A stretch of DNA of 64,000 nt from Kitasatospora aureofaciens (GTDB taxonomy: Bacteria > Actinomycetota > Actinomycetes > Streptomycetales > Streptomycetaceae). The notes below the pieces were generated by a model that was given only the letters and a program-made list of their open reading frames with translations, was not told the origin of the DNA and did no database searches. The stretch is from positions 46,972 to 110,971 of the forward strand of contig NZ_JAHTKP010000024.1 of NCBI RefSeq assembly GCF_019192735.1, given 5' to 3'. Both the position numbers and the translations under genes were made by a program. This document shows, in pieces, positions 42,380-51,095 of this stretch (positions are counted from its first letter, which is position 1; every line of letters begins with the position of its first letter).

Positions 42380-43069
42380 TCAGGCCGTTCGGCGTCCCAG
42401 CCGCCGTCTCGGGGCCTGAACCGGCAGCCGCAGGAGGTCGTGCAGGGCGACACCGTGCTCGGCCCACCGGCGGAGCCGGTCCCGGTCGACCCAGTGCACC
42501 TGATGCCGGTCACCCCACTCCCTCGCGTCGCGGGTGAAGGAACCGTTGGTGACCACGACCGCGACGTCGGCTCCGTGCACGGGACCGGCGGTGCCCTTGA
42601 CCTGGTACATCACCTGGGATCCGACCTTCCCGCCGACCCTGGTGTGCTTGGCCTGGAGCACGATCCTGCCCAGCAGCGGGTGCTGACCGATCACGTCGGC
42701 GGCCTGGTCCCCCTGCCGTCCGACCTGTCGGGCCGTCCAGCCGTCGCGGACCAACAGGTCACGCAGCGCGAACTCGAACGCCTGGTCCCCCAGGGCGTCG
42801 ATGCCGGCCAGGCCGAGCCGCAAGCTCGCCAGCCGATCCGTACACGCCCGGACCGCCGCCCGGCGCCGCGCCCACCACGCCGCCGCGCCGATGGCCGCCA
42901 CGAGTGCGAGGGCCGCGAGGACGGGCCAGTGCTGTACGACCGCCCGGGCGGCGGCCATGGCCGCCTGCACCAGCAAGACCGCCACCGCGAGGGCGACGAC
43001 ACCGGCCGCGAGGAGCTCGGTGGTACCGCGCGGCCGGCGGAGTCGGCGCCGGCTCCGTCGCCGGGCCAT
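42380..43069 (-). CDS. membrane-anchored restriction endonuclease-like (Mrr_cat) protein
   Basis: 229 residues. Two N-terminal membrane helices (ELLAAGVVALAVAVLLVQAA, WPVLAALALVAAIGAAAWWA) precede an Mrr-type nuclease domain: GDQAFEFALRDLLVRDGW, then GDQAADVIG (catalytic Asp), RIVLQAKHTRVGGKV (Q-x-K motif) and DVAVVVTNGSFTRDARE. Such proteins cut foreign or modified DNA or act in topoisomerase-like contexts. ATG 43069 shares bases with the preceding stop (TGATG), so it is coupled to the small membrane protein. A role in defence is possible. Confidence 0.75.
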   Translation of the reverse strand: MARRRSRRRLRRPRGTTELLAAGVVALAVAVLLVQAAMAAARAVVQHWPVLAALALVAAIGAAAWWARRRAAVRACTDRLASLRLGLAGIDALGDQAFEFALRDLLVRDGWTARQVGRQGDQAADVIGQHPLLGRIVLQAKHTRVGGKVGSQVMYQVKGTAGPVHGADVAVVVTNGSFTRDAREWGDRHQVHWVDRDRLRRWAEHGVALHDLLRLPVQAPRRRLGRRTA

Positions 43070-43275
43070 CAGCGCACCGCGGGGGCCGAGGCCGTCGGCG
43101 CGGGCGTGTTCGACGTCGCTGTGCCGGTGTCGCCGAAGCCGATGAAGTGCGCCCACAGCCACACCAGCGCGCAGACGCCGGCGATCGTCCAGACGCTCAT
43201 CTTCTTTGCGCTCGACGGCCGCGGATTGCGGCGGATGTGCCTGCGGACGACGTGATAACCCTCGGGTACCGGCAT
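43069..43275 (-). CDS. small single-span membrane protein
   Basis: 68 residues: a basic N-terminus (YHVVRRHIRRNPRP), one membrane helix (MSVWTIAGVCALVWLWAHFI) and a Thr/Ala/Pro tail. Family not recognised. Stop and start of the next gene overlap (TGATG), so it is expressed with the membrane-bound nuclease and is likely its partner. An alternative upstream start at 43347 is possible. Confidence 0.6.
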   Translation of the reverse strand: MPVPEGYHVVRRHIRRNPRPSSAKKMSVWTIAGVCALVWLWAHFIGFGDTGTATSNTPAPTASAPAVR

Positions 43276-43599
43276 AGGACTCGTTCCCCTCCCGTCGGCG
43301 GGCCGCACCGCGCGGACCGTCCGGTCATTGATGTACCAGCGACCCACGACAGGAATTGACGGATCATCAAGAAGTGATCACCGGCCAGAACGCGATCCGG
43401 ACGATTCGGCCCGCGCGGGAAGTCCACCGCTGCCGGTCCCGCAGACCAGCCCTGACCTTGCGTGATCGAACGAATCCGAAGTGCGAGGCGCACGCGGGTG
43501 GTTGATGCCGGGATTCGCCGCCCCGAACTCTGGAACGGCGTCCCAGCTGCAAGGACGCCCCGCAGTAACCACGCGGGCACCCCGGTCGCGGATATGACG

Positions 43600-43890
43600 A
43601 AAAGTGGCGGCGCACTCCGGCGGTGCGCGAGCAGGGGCGCCCGCGCCGGATCCGCCCGGTGACGGAGTTCTGGAGTTGTGGCGGGCCTTCGACGATCCGG
43701 GCAGCCTGCGCATCCTGCAGACGTTTTACGCCTGGGTCCGGTCGGTCGTCGAGCAGAACCCGCACGGCAGCCCCGGCCTGTTCGGCCCACCGGGCCCGTG
43801 CCGAACGACGCGCCGCTGCTCGACTGGCTCCTCGGCCTGACTGGCCGTCAGCCCTCCTGGCGCCCGGACGACGCCTCGCGCCCATAGGTG
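43600..43890 (+). pseudogene. unidentified frameshifted coding remnant
   Basis: Two neighbouring frames look coding: VLELWRAFDDPGSLRILQTF then YAWVRSVVEQNPHG in one, and VPNDAPLLDWLLGLTGRQPS after about 43800 in the next. Together they suggest a gene with one frameshift and no clear start. Family not recognised. The rest of the gap 43276-44006 shows no coding signal. Confidence 0.35.
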
Positions 43891-44006
43891 AACCTTGGTC
43901 AGGTTGGATGCTCCGAGAATCTTCTCCCGTTCAGCTGTCACATCCTCGCGTCGGGATCCGTCGGTTCAGTGACGGACGCCAACCGATCACGAGGAGCCGC
44001 AGAACA

Positions 44007-44468
44007 ATGAACGCCCGCATGAAGAACCCCGCCATGGTCCTGCCCGACGCCATGAAGGGCATCCAGAACATCTACAAGGCCATGTACCAGGGCGGCGTCT
44101 CCCCGCAGATCCTGGAGCTCGTCCACCTGCGGGCCAGCCAGATCAACGGCTGCAGCGCCTGCGTCTTCGCCGGCGTCGAGGGCGCGAAGAAGCACGGCGA
44201 GACCGACCAGCGCCTGCACGCCGTCGCCGCCTGGCGCGAGGCCCCGTTCTTCACCGACGAGGAGCGCGCCGCCCTCGCGCTCACCGAGGCCGCCACCCGC
44301 ATCGCCGACCGCTCCGGCAAGGCCGTCCCGGACGCGATCTGGGACGAGGCCGCCGACCACTTCAACGAGGAGCAGCTCTCGGCGATCATCCTGATGATCG
44401 GACTGACCAACTTCTTCAACCGCATCAACGCCACCATCGAGGAGCCCGCCGGCACCAGCTGGAACTGA
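44007..44468 (+). CDS. AhpD-like carboxymuconolactone decarboxylase-family protein
   Basis: 153 residues, all helical. The AhpD redox core is INGCSACVFAGVEGAKKHGE: C-S-A-C with a downstream His, as in alkylhydroperoxidase AhpD and its relatives. The partner region ALTEAATRIADRSGK and the final helix FNRINATIEE are standard. Likely a peroxide-reducing or peroxiredoxin-like protein in the cytoplasm. A GAGGAGCC site precedes ATG 44007. A 12-bp terminator hairpin follows at 44523. Confidence 0.88.
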   Translation: MNARMKNPAMVLPDAMKGIQNIYKAMYQGGVSPQILELVHLRASQINGCSACVFAGVEGAKKHGETDQRLHAVAAWREAPFFTDEERAALALTEAATRIADRSGKAVPDAIWDEAADHFNEEQLSAIILMIGLTNFFNRINATIEEPAGTSWN

Positions 44469-44522
44469 CGTGGCCAGACCTCGCTCGGCTTCCGGCCGGA
44501 CGAGAAGCTGGGCGATCACGGC

Positions 44523-44561
44523 CCCATGCTCGGCTGCCCGAAGGAAGCGGCCGAGCATGGG
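44523..44561 (+). terminator. hairpin terminator of the AhpD-like gene
   Basis: Perfect 12-bp stem CCCATGCTCGGC (44523-44534) with complement 44550-44561 and a 15-base loop, 55 bases after the stop. Confidence 0.65.
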
Positions 44562-44599
44562 AGGACTGCCGGGCCACCACGTGACCCCGCGGAAATCAC

Positions 44600-44740
44600 C
44601 GCTCGGACGCGCGTGCCGCGGTCACCGCTGTCCCGGGCCACCCGCGCGGCCACCTGGAGCAGGCCCGCCGTCCCGTGACAGAGCGTGCTGCCGTCCAGGC
44701 CCCGCTGCGGTCGACGCTGCCCGGCAGCGCCGCCTCCGCG
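44600..44740 (-). pseudogene. LanC-like (lanthionine synthetase C) remnant
   Basis: The minus-strand frame through 44680 reads LDGSTLCHGTAGLLQVAARV with strong GC3, the C-H-G zinc-ligand motif of LanC-type cyclases (typical LCHGxAGxLQ). Codons on both sides degrade after about 20 residues. Only this scrap remains; no leader peptide or LanB/LanM gene is nearby. Confidence 0.5.
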
Positions 44741-44758
44741 AGCAGTTCTGCTGAGGCG

Positions 44759-45145
44759 TCAGCGATCCAGGGCACGGGCGATGGGCAGGGTGTCGGAGGT
44801 CTGCCGCAGCTGGGTGATCTTGCCGTCCCGCAGCGTGAAGAAGTGGGCGAACCGTGAAGTCACCGCCCTGCCACCGGTGGTGACGCCGGCGTAGCGGCCG
44901 AGGACGATGACGTGGTCGCCGTCCTCGAAGTACGCGTCGCCGATGCACTGGAAGTCCCGGAAGTCCGCGAGGAAAGGGAAGAAGTCGCCGACGATGCGGT
45001 CCAGGCCGTCGTAGACGCCCCCGTTGGGGAAGCCCTCGGCCACGTCCCAGCGGGCGTCCTCGGCCACCACGGACCGGATGACGTCCAGGTCGCCCCTGGC
45101 GTCGTAGAAGCGGCGGACGGTGGCGATCTGCGGGGAGTCGGACAC
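44759..45145 (-). CDS. SnoaL/NTF2-like domain protein
   Basis: 128 residues: TVRRFYDARGDLDVIRSVVA at the N-terminus, WDVAEGFPNGGVYDGLDRIV, YFEDGDHVIVLGRYAGVTT and FAHFFTLRDGKITQLRQTSD, a classic SnoaL-like cone fold used by ketosteroid isomerase-type enzymes and polyketide cyclases. GTG 45145 follows AGAGGGA. It is transcribed away from the NAD kinase gene. Confidence 0.8.
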   Translation of the reverse strand: MSDSPQIATVRRFYDARGDLDVIRSVVAEDARWDVAEGFPNGGVYDGLDRIVGDFFPFLADFRDFQCIGDAYFEDGDHVIVLGRYAGVTTGGRAVTSRFAHFFTLRDGKITQLRQTSDTLPIARALDR

Positions 45146-45298
45146 GGTGTTCCCTCTCTGCGAGTGAGGCGGGGCATGTCGGGCACGTGCGCCAGTAAGG
45201 AGCAGTCCGCCCGAAGCAGGATAGAGCTTGAAGGTCGTGATCGGCTGTGCGTGACTGGGAAGAGCAACAGCGGCCCGACCGACATCGAGGTGCTCCGG

Positions 45299-46159
45299 AT
45301 GGGATTCATCGGCACGGTGGGGCTGGTGCTCCACCCCGAACGCACCAGCGCGCCCACCGTCGACGCCGTGGTCAGCTGGAGCCGGGCCCGGGACGCGAAG
45401 GTGCTGGGGCTGGCGCCGGAGGTGGCACGGATCGGCTGCGAGGCCATCCCGGTCGAGGCCGACGAGATGGCCGCGAGCGCCGATCTGCTGATCAGCCTGG
45501 GCGGGGACGGCACCATGCTGCGCGCGATGCGGCTCGCGGCCGGCGGCCACGCGCCCGTCCTGGGCGTCAACGTCGGACGCCTCGGATTCCTCGCCGACGT
45601 CGACATCCCCGAGCTCCCCGCCGCACTCGACGCCATCGACGGCCGCCGCTTCACCGTGGAGCCCCGCTCCGGCGTCCGGGCCCGGTTCGGGGCGGCCCGG
45701 GAGCTGGCGCTCAACGACATCGTCCTCCTGCGCAGCCCCGGGCACAGGTCCGCGGCCGTCGCCGTACGGGTCCAGGAGCAGCCCTTCGTGGCGTACACCG
45801 CCGACGCGGTCGTGGTCGCCACGCCGACCGGTTCCACCGCCTACAGCTTCTCCGCCGGCGGCCCGATCGTCTCCCCCAACGCCGAAGGGCTGCTGATCAC
45901 GCCCGTGGCGCCGCACGCCACGTTCAACCGCTCGGTCTTCCTCTCCAGCGGGGAACGGCTCACGCTGGAAGTCCTGCCGCACAGCGGTGACCTCGCCGTC
46001 GAGGCCGACGGCATCCTCGTCGGCCACGTCTCTCCGGGCGACGTCGTCGACGTGACGATGCTGCCGGCCGCCTCGCGCGTCGTACGGCTCGGCCACACCA
46101 CCTTCTACCAGCGGGCCCAGCGCAAACTCCGCCTCACCGGCTCGGCGGAACACGACTGA
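45299..46159 (+). CDS. NAD kinase
   Basis: 286 residues. Diagnostic motifs: ISLGGDGTMLRAMRLAAGG (GGDG) near residue 65, NVGRLGFLADV, ALNDIVLLRSP (NE/ND motif), and the Gly-rich PTGSTAYSFSAGGPIV. Phosphorylates NAD(+) with ATP to NADP(+). Streptomycetes usually have two or more NAD kinases, and this solitary gene is likely an auxiliary copy. ATG 45299 is used because homology starts there; upstream in-frame GTGs exist. Confidence 0.88.
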   Translation: MGFIGTVGLVLHPERTSAPTVDAVVSWSRARDAKVLGLAPEVARIGCEAIPVEADEMAASADLLISLGGDGTMLRAMRLAAGGHAPVLGVNVGRLGFLADVDIPELPAALDAIDGRRFTVEPRSGVRARFGAARELALNDIVLLRSPGHRSAAVAVRVQEQPFVAYTADAVVVATPTGSTAYSFSAGGPIVSPNAEGLLITPVAPHATFNRSVFLSSGERLTLEVLPHSGDLAVEADGILVGHVSPGDVVDVTMLPAASRVVRLGHTTFYQRAQRKLRLTGSAEHD

Positions 46160-46232
46160 CCAGGGCCTCGTGCGGCGGGGTCGGACGGCCCGGGTGGCCG
46201 CACCACAATGGACGAGAGGGAAGGTGGTCCGG

Positions 46233-46694
46233 ATGCGAGCGACACCCCACCTGCGGACCGGCGAGGGCATGGCGGCGCTCACCGCCGCCGTCGTGGCCGC
46301 CACGTCCATCGCCGCCATCGGCCTGTCGCCCGCCGGGGCCCGGCCCGTCGTCGGTGCGGCGCTGGGCGGAGCAGCGGCCGCCGTCCTCGGCCTTCTGGTG
46401 GTGGCGGCCTTCGCACGCCGTGCCCGTTCCCGCCGCCACTCCCAGCAGCTCGACCGCAACACGGCGGAAGCCTGGTTCACCACGGCGGACATCGGGGACT
46501 TCCCCGAGGAAGCGCTTCGCCCCCTCCTGCCGGCGACCGACCCGCCGTCCATGAACCGCCTCTACACCGCGTGGGTGTTCGCCACGCACGGTCACGAAGC
46601 CGTCTGGCTCGAACGCCACCTCGGCCTGACCGGCGACCTCGCCCGCAAGCTCGTCGAGCAGGCCCACCGGCGCAGCGGGCTGCCGCACTCCTGA
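46233..46694 (+). CDS. two-helix membrane protein of unknown function
   Basis: 153 residues. Two hydrophobic segments (GMAALTAAVVAATSIAAIGL, VVGAALGGAAAAVLGLLVVA) are followed by a cytoplasmic helical region (FPEEALRPLLPATD, WLERHLGLTGDLARKLVEQA). Not recognised. It lies 73 bases downstream of the NAD kinase on the same strand. ATG 46233 has GGAAGG upstream. Confidence 0.6.
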   Translation: MRATPHLRTGEGMAALTAAVVAATSIAAIGLSPAGARPVVGAALGGAAAAVLGLLVVAAFARRARSRRHSQQLDRNTAEAWFTTADIGDFPEEALRPLLPATDPPSMNRLYTAWVFATHGHEAVWLERHLGLTGDLARKLVEQAHRRSGLPHS

Positions 46695-46812
46695 CGTCCC
46701 GCCCCGGCTGACCCCCGCCCCGGCAGGAACACGCTGGGCCATTCGAGCCGGGTGCCGCCCGCGACGCGGTGCGTCCCACGGCCCACCGCCGGAGCCTGGC
46801 TAGCGTCGTCGC

Positions 46813-48111
46813 GTGGACCGTGTCGTGTCTCTCTCCCAATTGCTGCGCCGCCCACTGGTGGGGCGCACCGGGGCGGTCGTGGGCCGCCTGTCCGATGTGA
46901 TCGTCCGCCTGCGTGGGCGCGACTACCCCTTGGTGGCCGGGCTGGTCGTGCGGCTCGGAAAGCGCGAGGTCTTCCTGTCCATCGAGCAGGTCGCGGCCTT
47001 CGACAGCGAGCAGATCCGGCTCACGAGCGAGCTTGTGGACCTGCGCCCCTTCGAACGGCGTGAAGGGGAGGTCCTGTTGCGCGCCGACGTCCTCGGGCAC
47101 CGGGTGATCGACGTCGCCGACGCGGAGCTCGTCCGGGCGCACGATCTGGAGTTGCGTCAGCGCCCCGACGGCTGGGTGGTCGATCGCCTGGACACCCACG
47201 CACACCGCCCCCGCCCGTTCGGCTTCCTCACTGGTGAGAGCCGGCCGCAGTGGCGGGACTGGAAGTCCTTCGAACCGCTCATCGGCCACGCCCAATCAGC
47301 GCGCGTGCGCGGCCCGTTCGGGCGTCTGGCCCGGCTCAAGCCGGCCGACCTGGCGGACCTGCTGGAGGACGCCAACCGCACCGAGTCGCACGAGATCCTG
47401 CAGACCGTCCACGCCGATCCCGAGCTGGAGGCGGACGTCTTCGAGGAGTTGGAACCCGACTCGCAGACGCGCCTGCTCGCGGAGAAGAGCGACCGCGAGA
47501 TCGCCGAGGTGCTGAACCGGATGCGTGCGGACGACGCCGCCGACGCGATCAACGACCTCCCGCAGAACCGCCGCCAGCCGGTGCTCAACGCCCTGCCGGC
47601 CGGCCAGCGCGCCAAGGTCCTCACCCTGATGGGCTTCAACCCCTCCAGCGCCGGCGGTCTGATGGCCCTCGACATTCTCACCGCACTCCCGGACGCCACC
47701 GTCGCCGAGGTGCTCGGCCTCGTCCGGGCGGCCCGGACCCTCCAGCCCGAGGCCCTCACCAGCGTCCACGTCGTCCGGGACGGAAGCCGGCTGATCGGCA
47801 CCGCGACCCTGGTCACGCTGCTCCAGGCCGCCCCGGACGCCCGTATGGACCAGGTCATGGCCACCGAACCGGTCCGGGTGCTCCCGGACACCGACGTCGA
47901 GGACGTCGCCCTGCTGATGACCGACTACAACCTCCTCACCGTGCCCGTCGTCGACCACCGGGACCGGATCCTCGGCGTCATCACCGTCGACGACATCCTG
48001 GAAACCGTCATCCCCGAGGACTGGCGCCGGCGCGAGCCCGCCCCGCACCCCGCCCACCGGACGGACGACGCCCCGGGCGAGGCCACGAACGGCACGGACC
48101 TCGACGGATGA
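46813..48111 (+). CDS. PRC-barrel / MgtE-N / CBS-pair protein
   Basis: 432 residues without membrane helices. Residues 1-110 form two PRC-barrel-like units (RTGAVVGRLSDVIVRLRGRD; LGHRVIDVADAELVRAHDLE). Residues 165-270 are an MgtE intracellular N-domain (LKPADLADLLEDANRTESHE, AEVLNRMRADDAADAINDLP). Residues 285-410 are two CBS domains (MATEPVRVLPDTDVEDVALL, ILGVITVDDILETV). In MgtE these domains sense Mg(2+) and gate the channel. Here the channel is missing and the stop overlaps the start of an NRAMP-type transporter (ATGA), so it is probably its regulatory subunit. Confidence 0.85.
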   Translation: MDRVVSLSQLLRRPLVGRTGAVVGRLSDVIVRLRGRDYPLVAGLVVRLGKREVFLSIEQVAAFDSEQIRLTSELVDLRPFERREGEVLLRADVLGHRVIDVADAELVRAHDLELRQRPDGWVVDRLDTHAHRPRPFGFLTGESRPQWRDWKSFEPLIGHAQSARVRGPFGRLARLKPADLADLLEDANRTESHEILQTVHADPELEADVFEELEPDSQTRLLAEKSDREIAEVLNRMRADDAADAINDLPQNRRQPVLNALPAGQRAKVLTLMGFNPSSAGGLMALDILTALPDATVAEVLGLVRAARTLQPEALTSVHVVRDGSRLIGTATLVTLLQAAPDARMDQVMATEPVRVLPDTDVEDVALLMTDYNLLTVPVVDHRDRILGVITVDDILETVIPEDWRRREPAPHPAHRTDDAPGEATNGTDLDG

Positions 48112-49946
48112 CGGCCCCGCAGAATCCTCCGGGTCGCGACGACCGGCCCACGCCCGCCCCGACGCCCGCACCCGCGAAGAGCCCCGCGGAGGGCCCCGCC
48201 CAACCCCCGTCGAAGCGCGAGGACGCACACCCCGCCGCACAGGCGAAACCGACCCCTCCCGCGCCTGCGCCCGCCCCCGCCAAGCCGACCCCCGCGCCAC
48301 CCAAGCCGACCCCCAGGAAGCCGGACGCCCCACGCCCCAGCGCGGTCCTGGACGAGGCCCACCTCGGCGACATCGAAGGCGCGTTCGGCCGGATCCCCCG
48401 CGACCACGCCGAGGAACGCCCGGGCCTCAAGACCCGCATGCTCACCCTGCTGGCCATCGTCGGCCCCGGCATCATCGTCATGGTCGGCGACAACGACGCC
48501 GGCGGGGTCGCCACCTACGCCCAGGCCGGCCAGAACTACGGCTACTCCCTGCTCTGGGTCCTGCTGCTGCTCGTCCCGGTCCTGATCGTCAACCAGGAGA
48601 TGGTGGTGCGCCTCGGCGCTGTAACCGGCGTCGGCCACGCCCGTCTGATCAACGAACGCTTCGGCAGGTTCTGGGGCTGGTTCAGCGTCGGGGACCTGTT
48701 CGTCCTCAACTTCCTCACCATCGTCACCGAGTTCATCGGCATCTCGCTGGCCGCCGAGTACCTCGGCGCCTCCAAGTACTGGGTGGTGCCGCTCGCCGCC
48801 CTTCTCCTGATCGCCGTCACCGCCAGCGGTTCCTTCCGCCGCTGGGAACGCGCCATGTTCGCCCTCATCGCCGTCAGCCTGCTGCTCGTCCCGCTCACCC
48901 TGCTGTCCGGGCCCAAGTGGGGCCGGGCCGCACACCACTTCGTCGTCCCCGGCATCCAGGGCGGCATCACGAGCGACGCGGTCCTGCTGATCATCGCCAT
49001 CGTCGGCACCACCGTGGCCCCCTGGCAGCTCTTCTTCCAGCAGTCCAACGTCATCGACAAACGCATCACCCCGCGCTTCATCGGCTACGAGCGCGCGGAC
49101 ACTGTCATCGGCTCGATCGTCGTCGTCGTCGGAGCGGCCGCCCTCGTCATGATCGCCGCCTACGCCGCCCGCGGCACCGGCTTCGAAGGCCACTTCACGG
49201 ACGCCGCCGGTGTCGCCCACGCCCTCGAACAGCACAGCCGCGCGCTCGGGGTCATGTTCGCCATCGTCCTCATGGACGCCAGCATCATCGGCGCCGCCGC
49301 CGTCACCCTCGCCACCAGCTACGCCTTCGGCGACGTGTTCAACCTGAGGCACTCACTGCACCGCGGTTTCGGCGAGGCGAAGACGTTCTACGCCTCCTAC
49401 AGCGTGATGGTGCTGCTCGCCGCCGCCATCGTCCTCATCCCCGGCGCCCCGCTGGGCGTCATCACCGAAGCCGTCCAGGCCCTCGCCGGACTCCTCCTGC
49501 CGTCCGCCAGCGTCTTCCTGCTCCTCCTCTGCAACGACCCCGAAGTCCTCGGCCCCTGGGTCAACCCCCGCTGGCTCAACCTCCTCGCCACCCTCATCAT
49601 CGCCGTCCTGCTCCTGCTCTCCGCAACCCTGATGACCGCCACCCTGTTCCCGCACATCGACGTCAAGGCCCTGTCCGGCTGGCTCGCCGTCATCCTGGTC
49701 GTCGCGCTCGGCACGGCGGCCGCCGGACTGAGGATCGCCCGCACACGCTCCGGCGCCCCGGCCCGGGCTCCGGCGCCCGCGATGCCGACCGCCGAGAAGC
49801 TCGCCTGGCGCATGCCCCCGCTGGCCCTGCTCAAGCCCGTCCAATGGTCACCAGGACTACGGCTCGGCATGCTCGCCCTGCGCGGCTACCTCGTCCTCAG
49901 CGCCATCCTGCTGCTGGTCAAAGCCATCCGCCTCGGCGGAGGGTGA
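48108..49946 (+). CDS. NRAMP-family divalent metal (probably Mg/Mn) transporter
   Basis: 612 residues. The first ~95 are a Pro/Ala-rich cytoplasmic tail; then about 11-12 membrane helices. TM1 carries VGDNDAGGVATYAQAG where classical NRAMP has DPGN, and TM6 reads IVGTTVAPWQLFFQQS with Ala-Pro-Trp where metal-selecting NRAMPs have Met-Pro-His. Loss of the soft Met ligand is a mark of Mg(2+)-transporting NRAMP-related proteins. Coupled by a 4-base overlap to the PRC/MgtE-N/CBS gene, so transport is likely gated by it. Confidence 0.85.
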   Translation: MTAPQNPPGRDDRPTPAPTPAPAKSPAEGPAQPPSKREDAHPAAQAKPTPPAPAPAPAKPTPAPPKPTPRKPDAPRPSAVLDEAHLGDIEGAFGRIPRDHAEERPGLKTRMLTLLAIVGPGIIVMVGDNDAGGVATYAQAGQNYGYSLLWVLLLLVPVLIVNQEMVVRLGAVTGVGHARLINERFGRFWGWFSVGDLFVLNFLTIVTEFIGISLAAEYLGASKYWVVPLAALLLIAVTASGSFRRWERAMFALIAVSLLLVPLTLLSGPKWGRAAHHFVVPGIQGGITSDAVLLIIAIVGTTVAPWQLFFQQSNVIDKRITPRFIGYERADTVIGSIVVVVGAAALVMIAAYAARGTGFEGHFTDAAGVAHALEQHSRALGVMFAIVLMDASIIGAAAVTLATSYAFGDVFNLRHSLHRGFGEAKTFYASYSVMVLLAAAIVLIPGAPLGVITEAVQALAGLLLPSASVFLLLLCNDPEVLGPWVNPRWLNLLATLIIAVLLLLSATLMTATLFPHIDVKALSGWLAVILVVALGTAAAGLRIARTRSGAPARAPAPAMPTAEKLAWRMPPLALLKPVQWSPGLRLGMLALRGYLVLSAILLLVKAIRLGGG

Positions 49947-50077
49947 GCTCGGTCCGGCACTCGCCGGCCCGCCCATGGCTGTGCCCGCACGGCCATGGCC
50001 GTTTCCGGCCGGCCTGGCGCACCACCGGCCGAGCGCCGCGCCAGGGCAATCGGGTGCTGCACACCGGACATCGGGGC

Positions 50078-51007
50078 TCAGGGAATGATGATGACCTTGC
50101 CTCGGGTCCGGCCGGCCTCGCTGAGGCGGTGGACGTCGGCGAGGTCGGCCAGTGGACGTGAGTCGCTGATGTCGATGGTGAGCGTGCCCGCGTCGACGAG
50201 TTCCACGAGCGCCGCCAGATGCGCCACATCGTTGCGGGCCACCATGTGCATCGCGGTCACACCGGCGTCGGCAGGCGGCTCGATGGGGGTGGCGATCGAG
50301 ACGATCCGCCCGCCCGACCTCACGAGGGGCGCCAGAGCCGCAGCGTCCGGCGGGCTCAGCGGGACCAGATTGAGCAGAGTGTCCACCTGCCCGTCGAGCG
50401 CGGCGCCTACCGGCCCGGCCGTGTAGTCGACCACCCGGTCCGCCCCGTGCCTGCGGACCGCGTCGGTGCTGCGGGCGCCGGCCGTGGCGGTCACCTCGGC
50501 TCCGGCGTGCTTGGCGAGCTGCGTCACGAAGCCGCCGACGCCTCCGCCCGCACCGATGACCAGCACCCGCTGACCGGCGGCTACCTTCCCGTGCTCGAAC
50601 ACCGCTTGCCACGCCGTCAAACCGGCCACGGGAAGAGCCGCCGCGTTCGCGAGGGGGATGGAGGCCGGCGCCGCGACGAGCATGGCAACGGGCGCCCGTA
50701 CGTACTCGGCAGCCGCACCAGCGCTGTCGAGCCGCCCGATCACCCGGTCGCCGACGGTGAACCCCTCCGTCCCCGCGCCCATCTCGGCGACCGTCCCGGC
50801 GACGTCCCAGCCGAGCGTGTAGGGCAGGTCCACGGGGAAGAACGTCTGCAGCAGCCCGGCACGCAGCGCGGCCTCGGTGGGATTGAACGAGGTCGCGGCA
50901 ACGCGGATGAGCACCTCGCCGGAGGCGGGTCGAGGGCGGGGAACGTCGTCGTGGCGAATCACTGACGCATCGCCATATCCATGGATGCGTGCGGTCTTCA
51001 TTGTCAT
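50078..51007 (-). CDS. NADP-dependent quinone oxidoreductase-like (MDR) enzyme
   Basis: 309 residues of the zinc-independent medium-chain dehydrogenase family: GDASVIRHDDVPRPRPASGE, LGWDVAGTVAEMGAGTEGFT, LPVAGLTAWQAVFEHGKVAA and the nucleotide motif VLVIGAGGGVGGFVTQLAKH near residue 148. Zinc-binding cysteines are absent. Likely reduces quinones or enones with NADPH. ATG 51007 (or ATG 51001) is divergent from an AraC gene 88 bases away, the expected regulator. Confidence 0.87.
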   Translation of the reverse strand: MTMKTARIHGYGDASVIRHDDVPRPRPASGEVLIRVAATSFNPTEAALRAGLLQTFFPVDLPYTLGWDVAGTVAEMGAGTEGFTVGDRVIGRLDSAGAAAEYVRAPVAMLVAAPASIPLANAAALPVAGLTAWQAVFEHGKVAAGQRVLVIGAGGGVGGFVTQLAKHAGAEVTATAGARSTDAVRRHGADRVVDYTAGPVGAALDGQVDTLLNLVPLSPPDAAALAPLVRSGGRIVSIATPIEPPADAGVTAMHMVARNDVAHLAALVELVDAGTLTIDISDSRPLADLADVHRLSEAGRTRGKVIIIP

Positions 51008-51095
51008 GCCGCGAATCTATGACCACGCGTGGAGACGATCCATACGCCGGAGTGCCCAGTTCATACGCACCCGTCTCACACCCTAATCTCACCGC

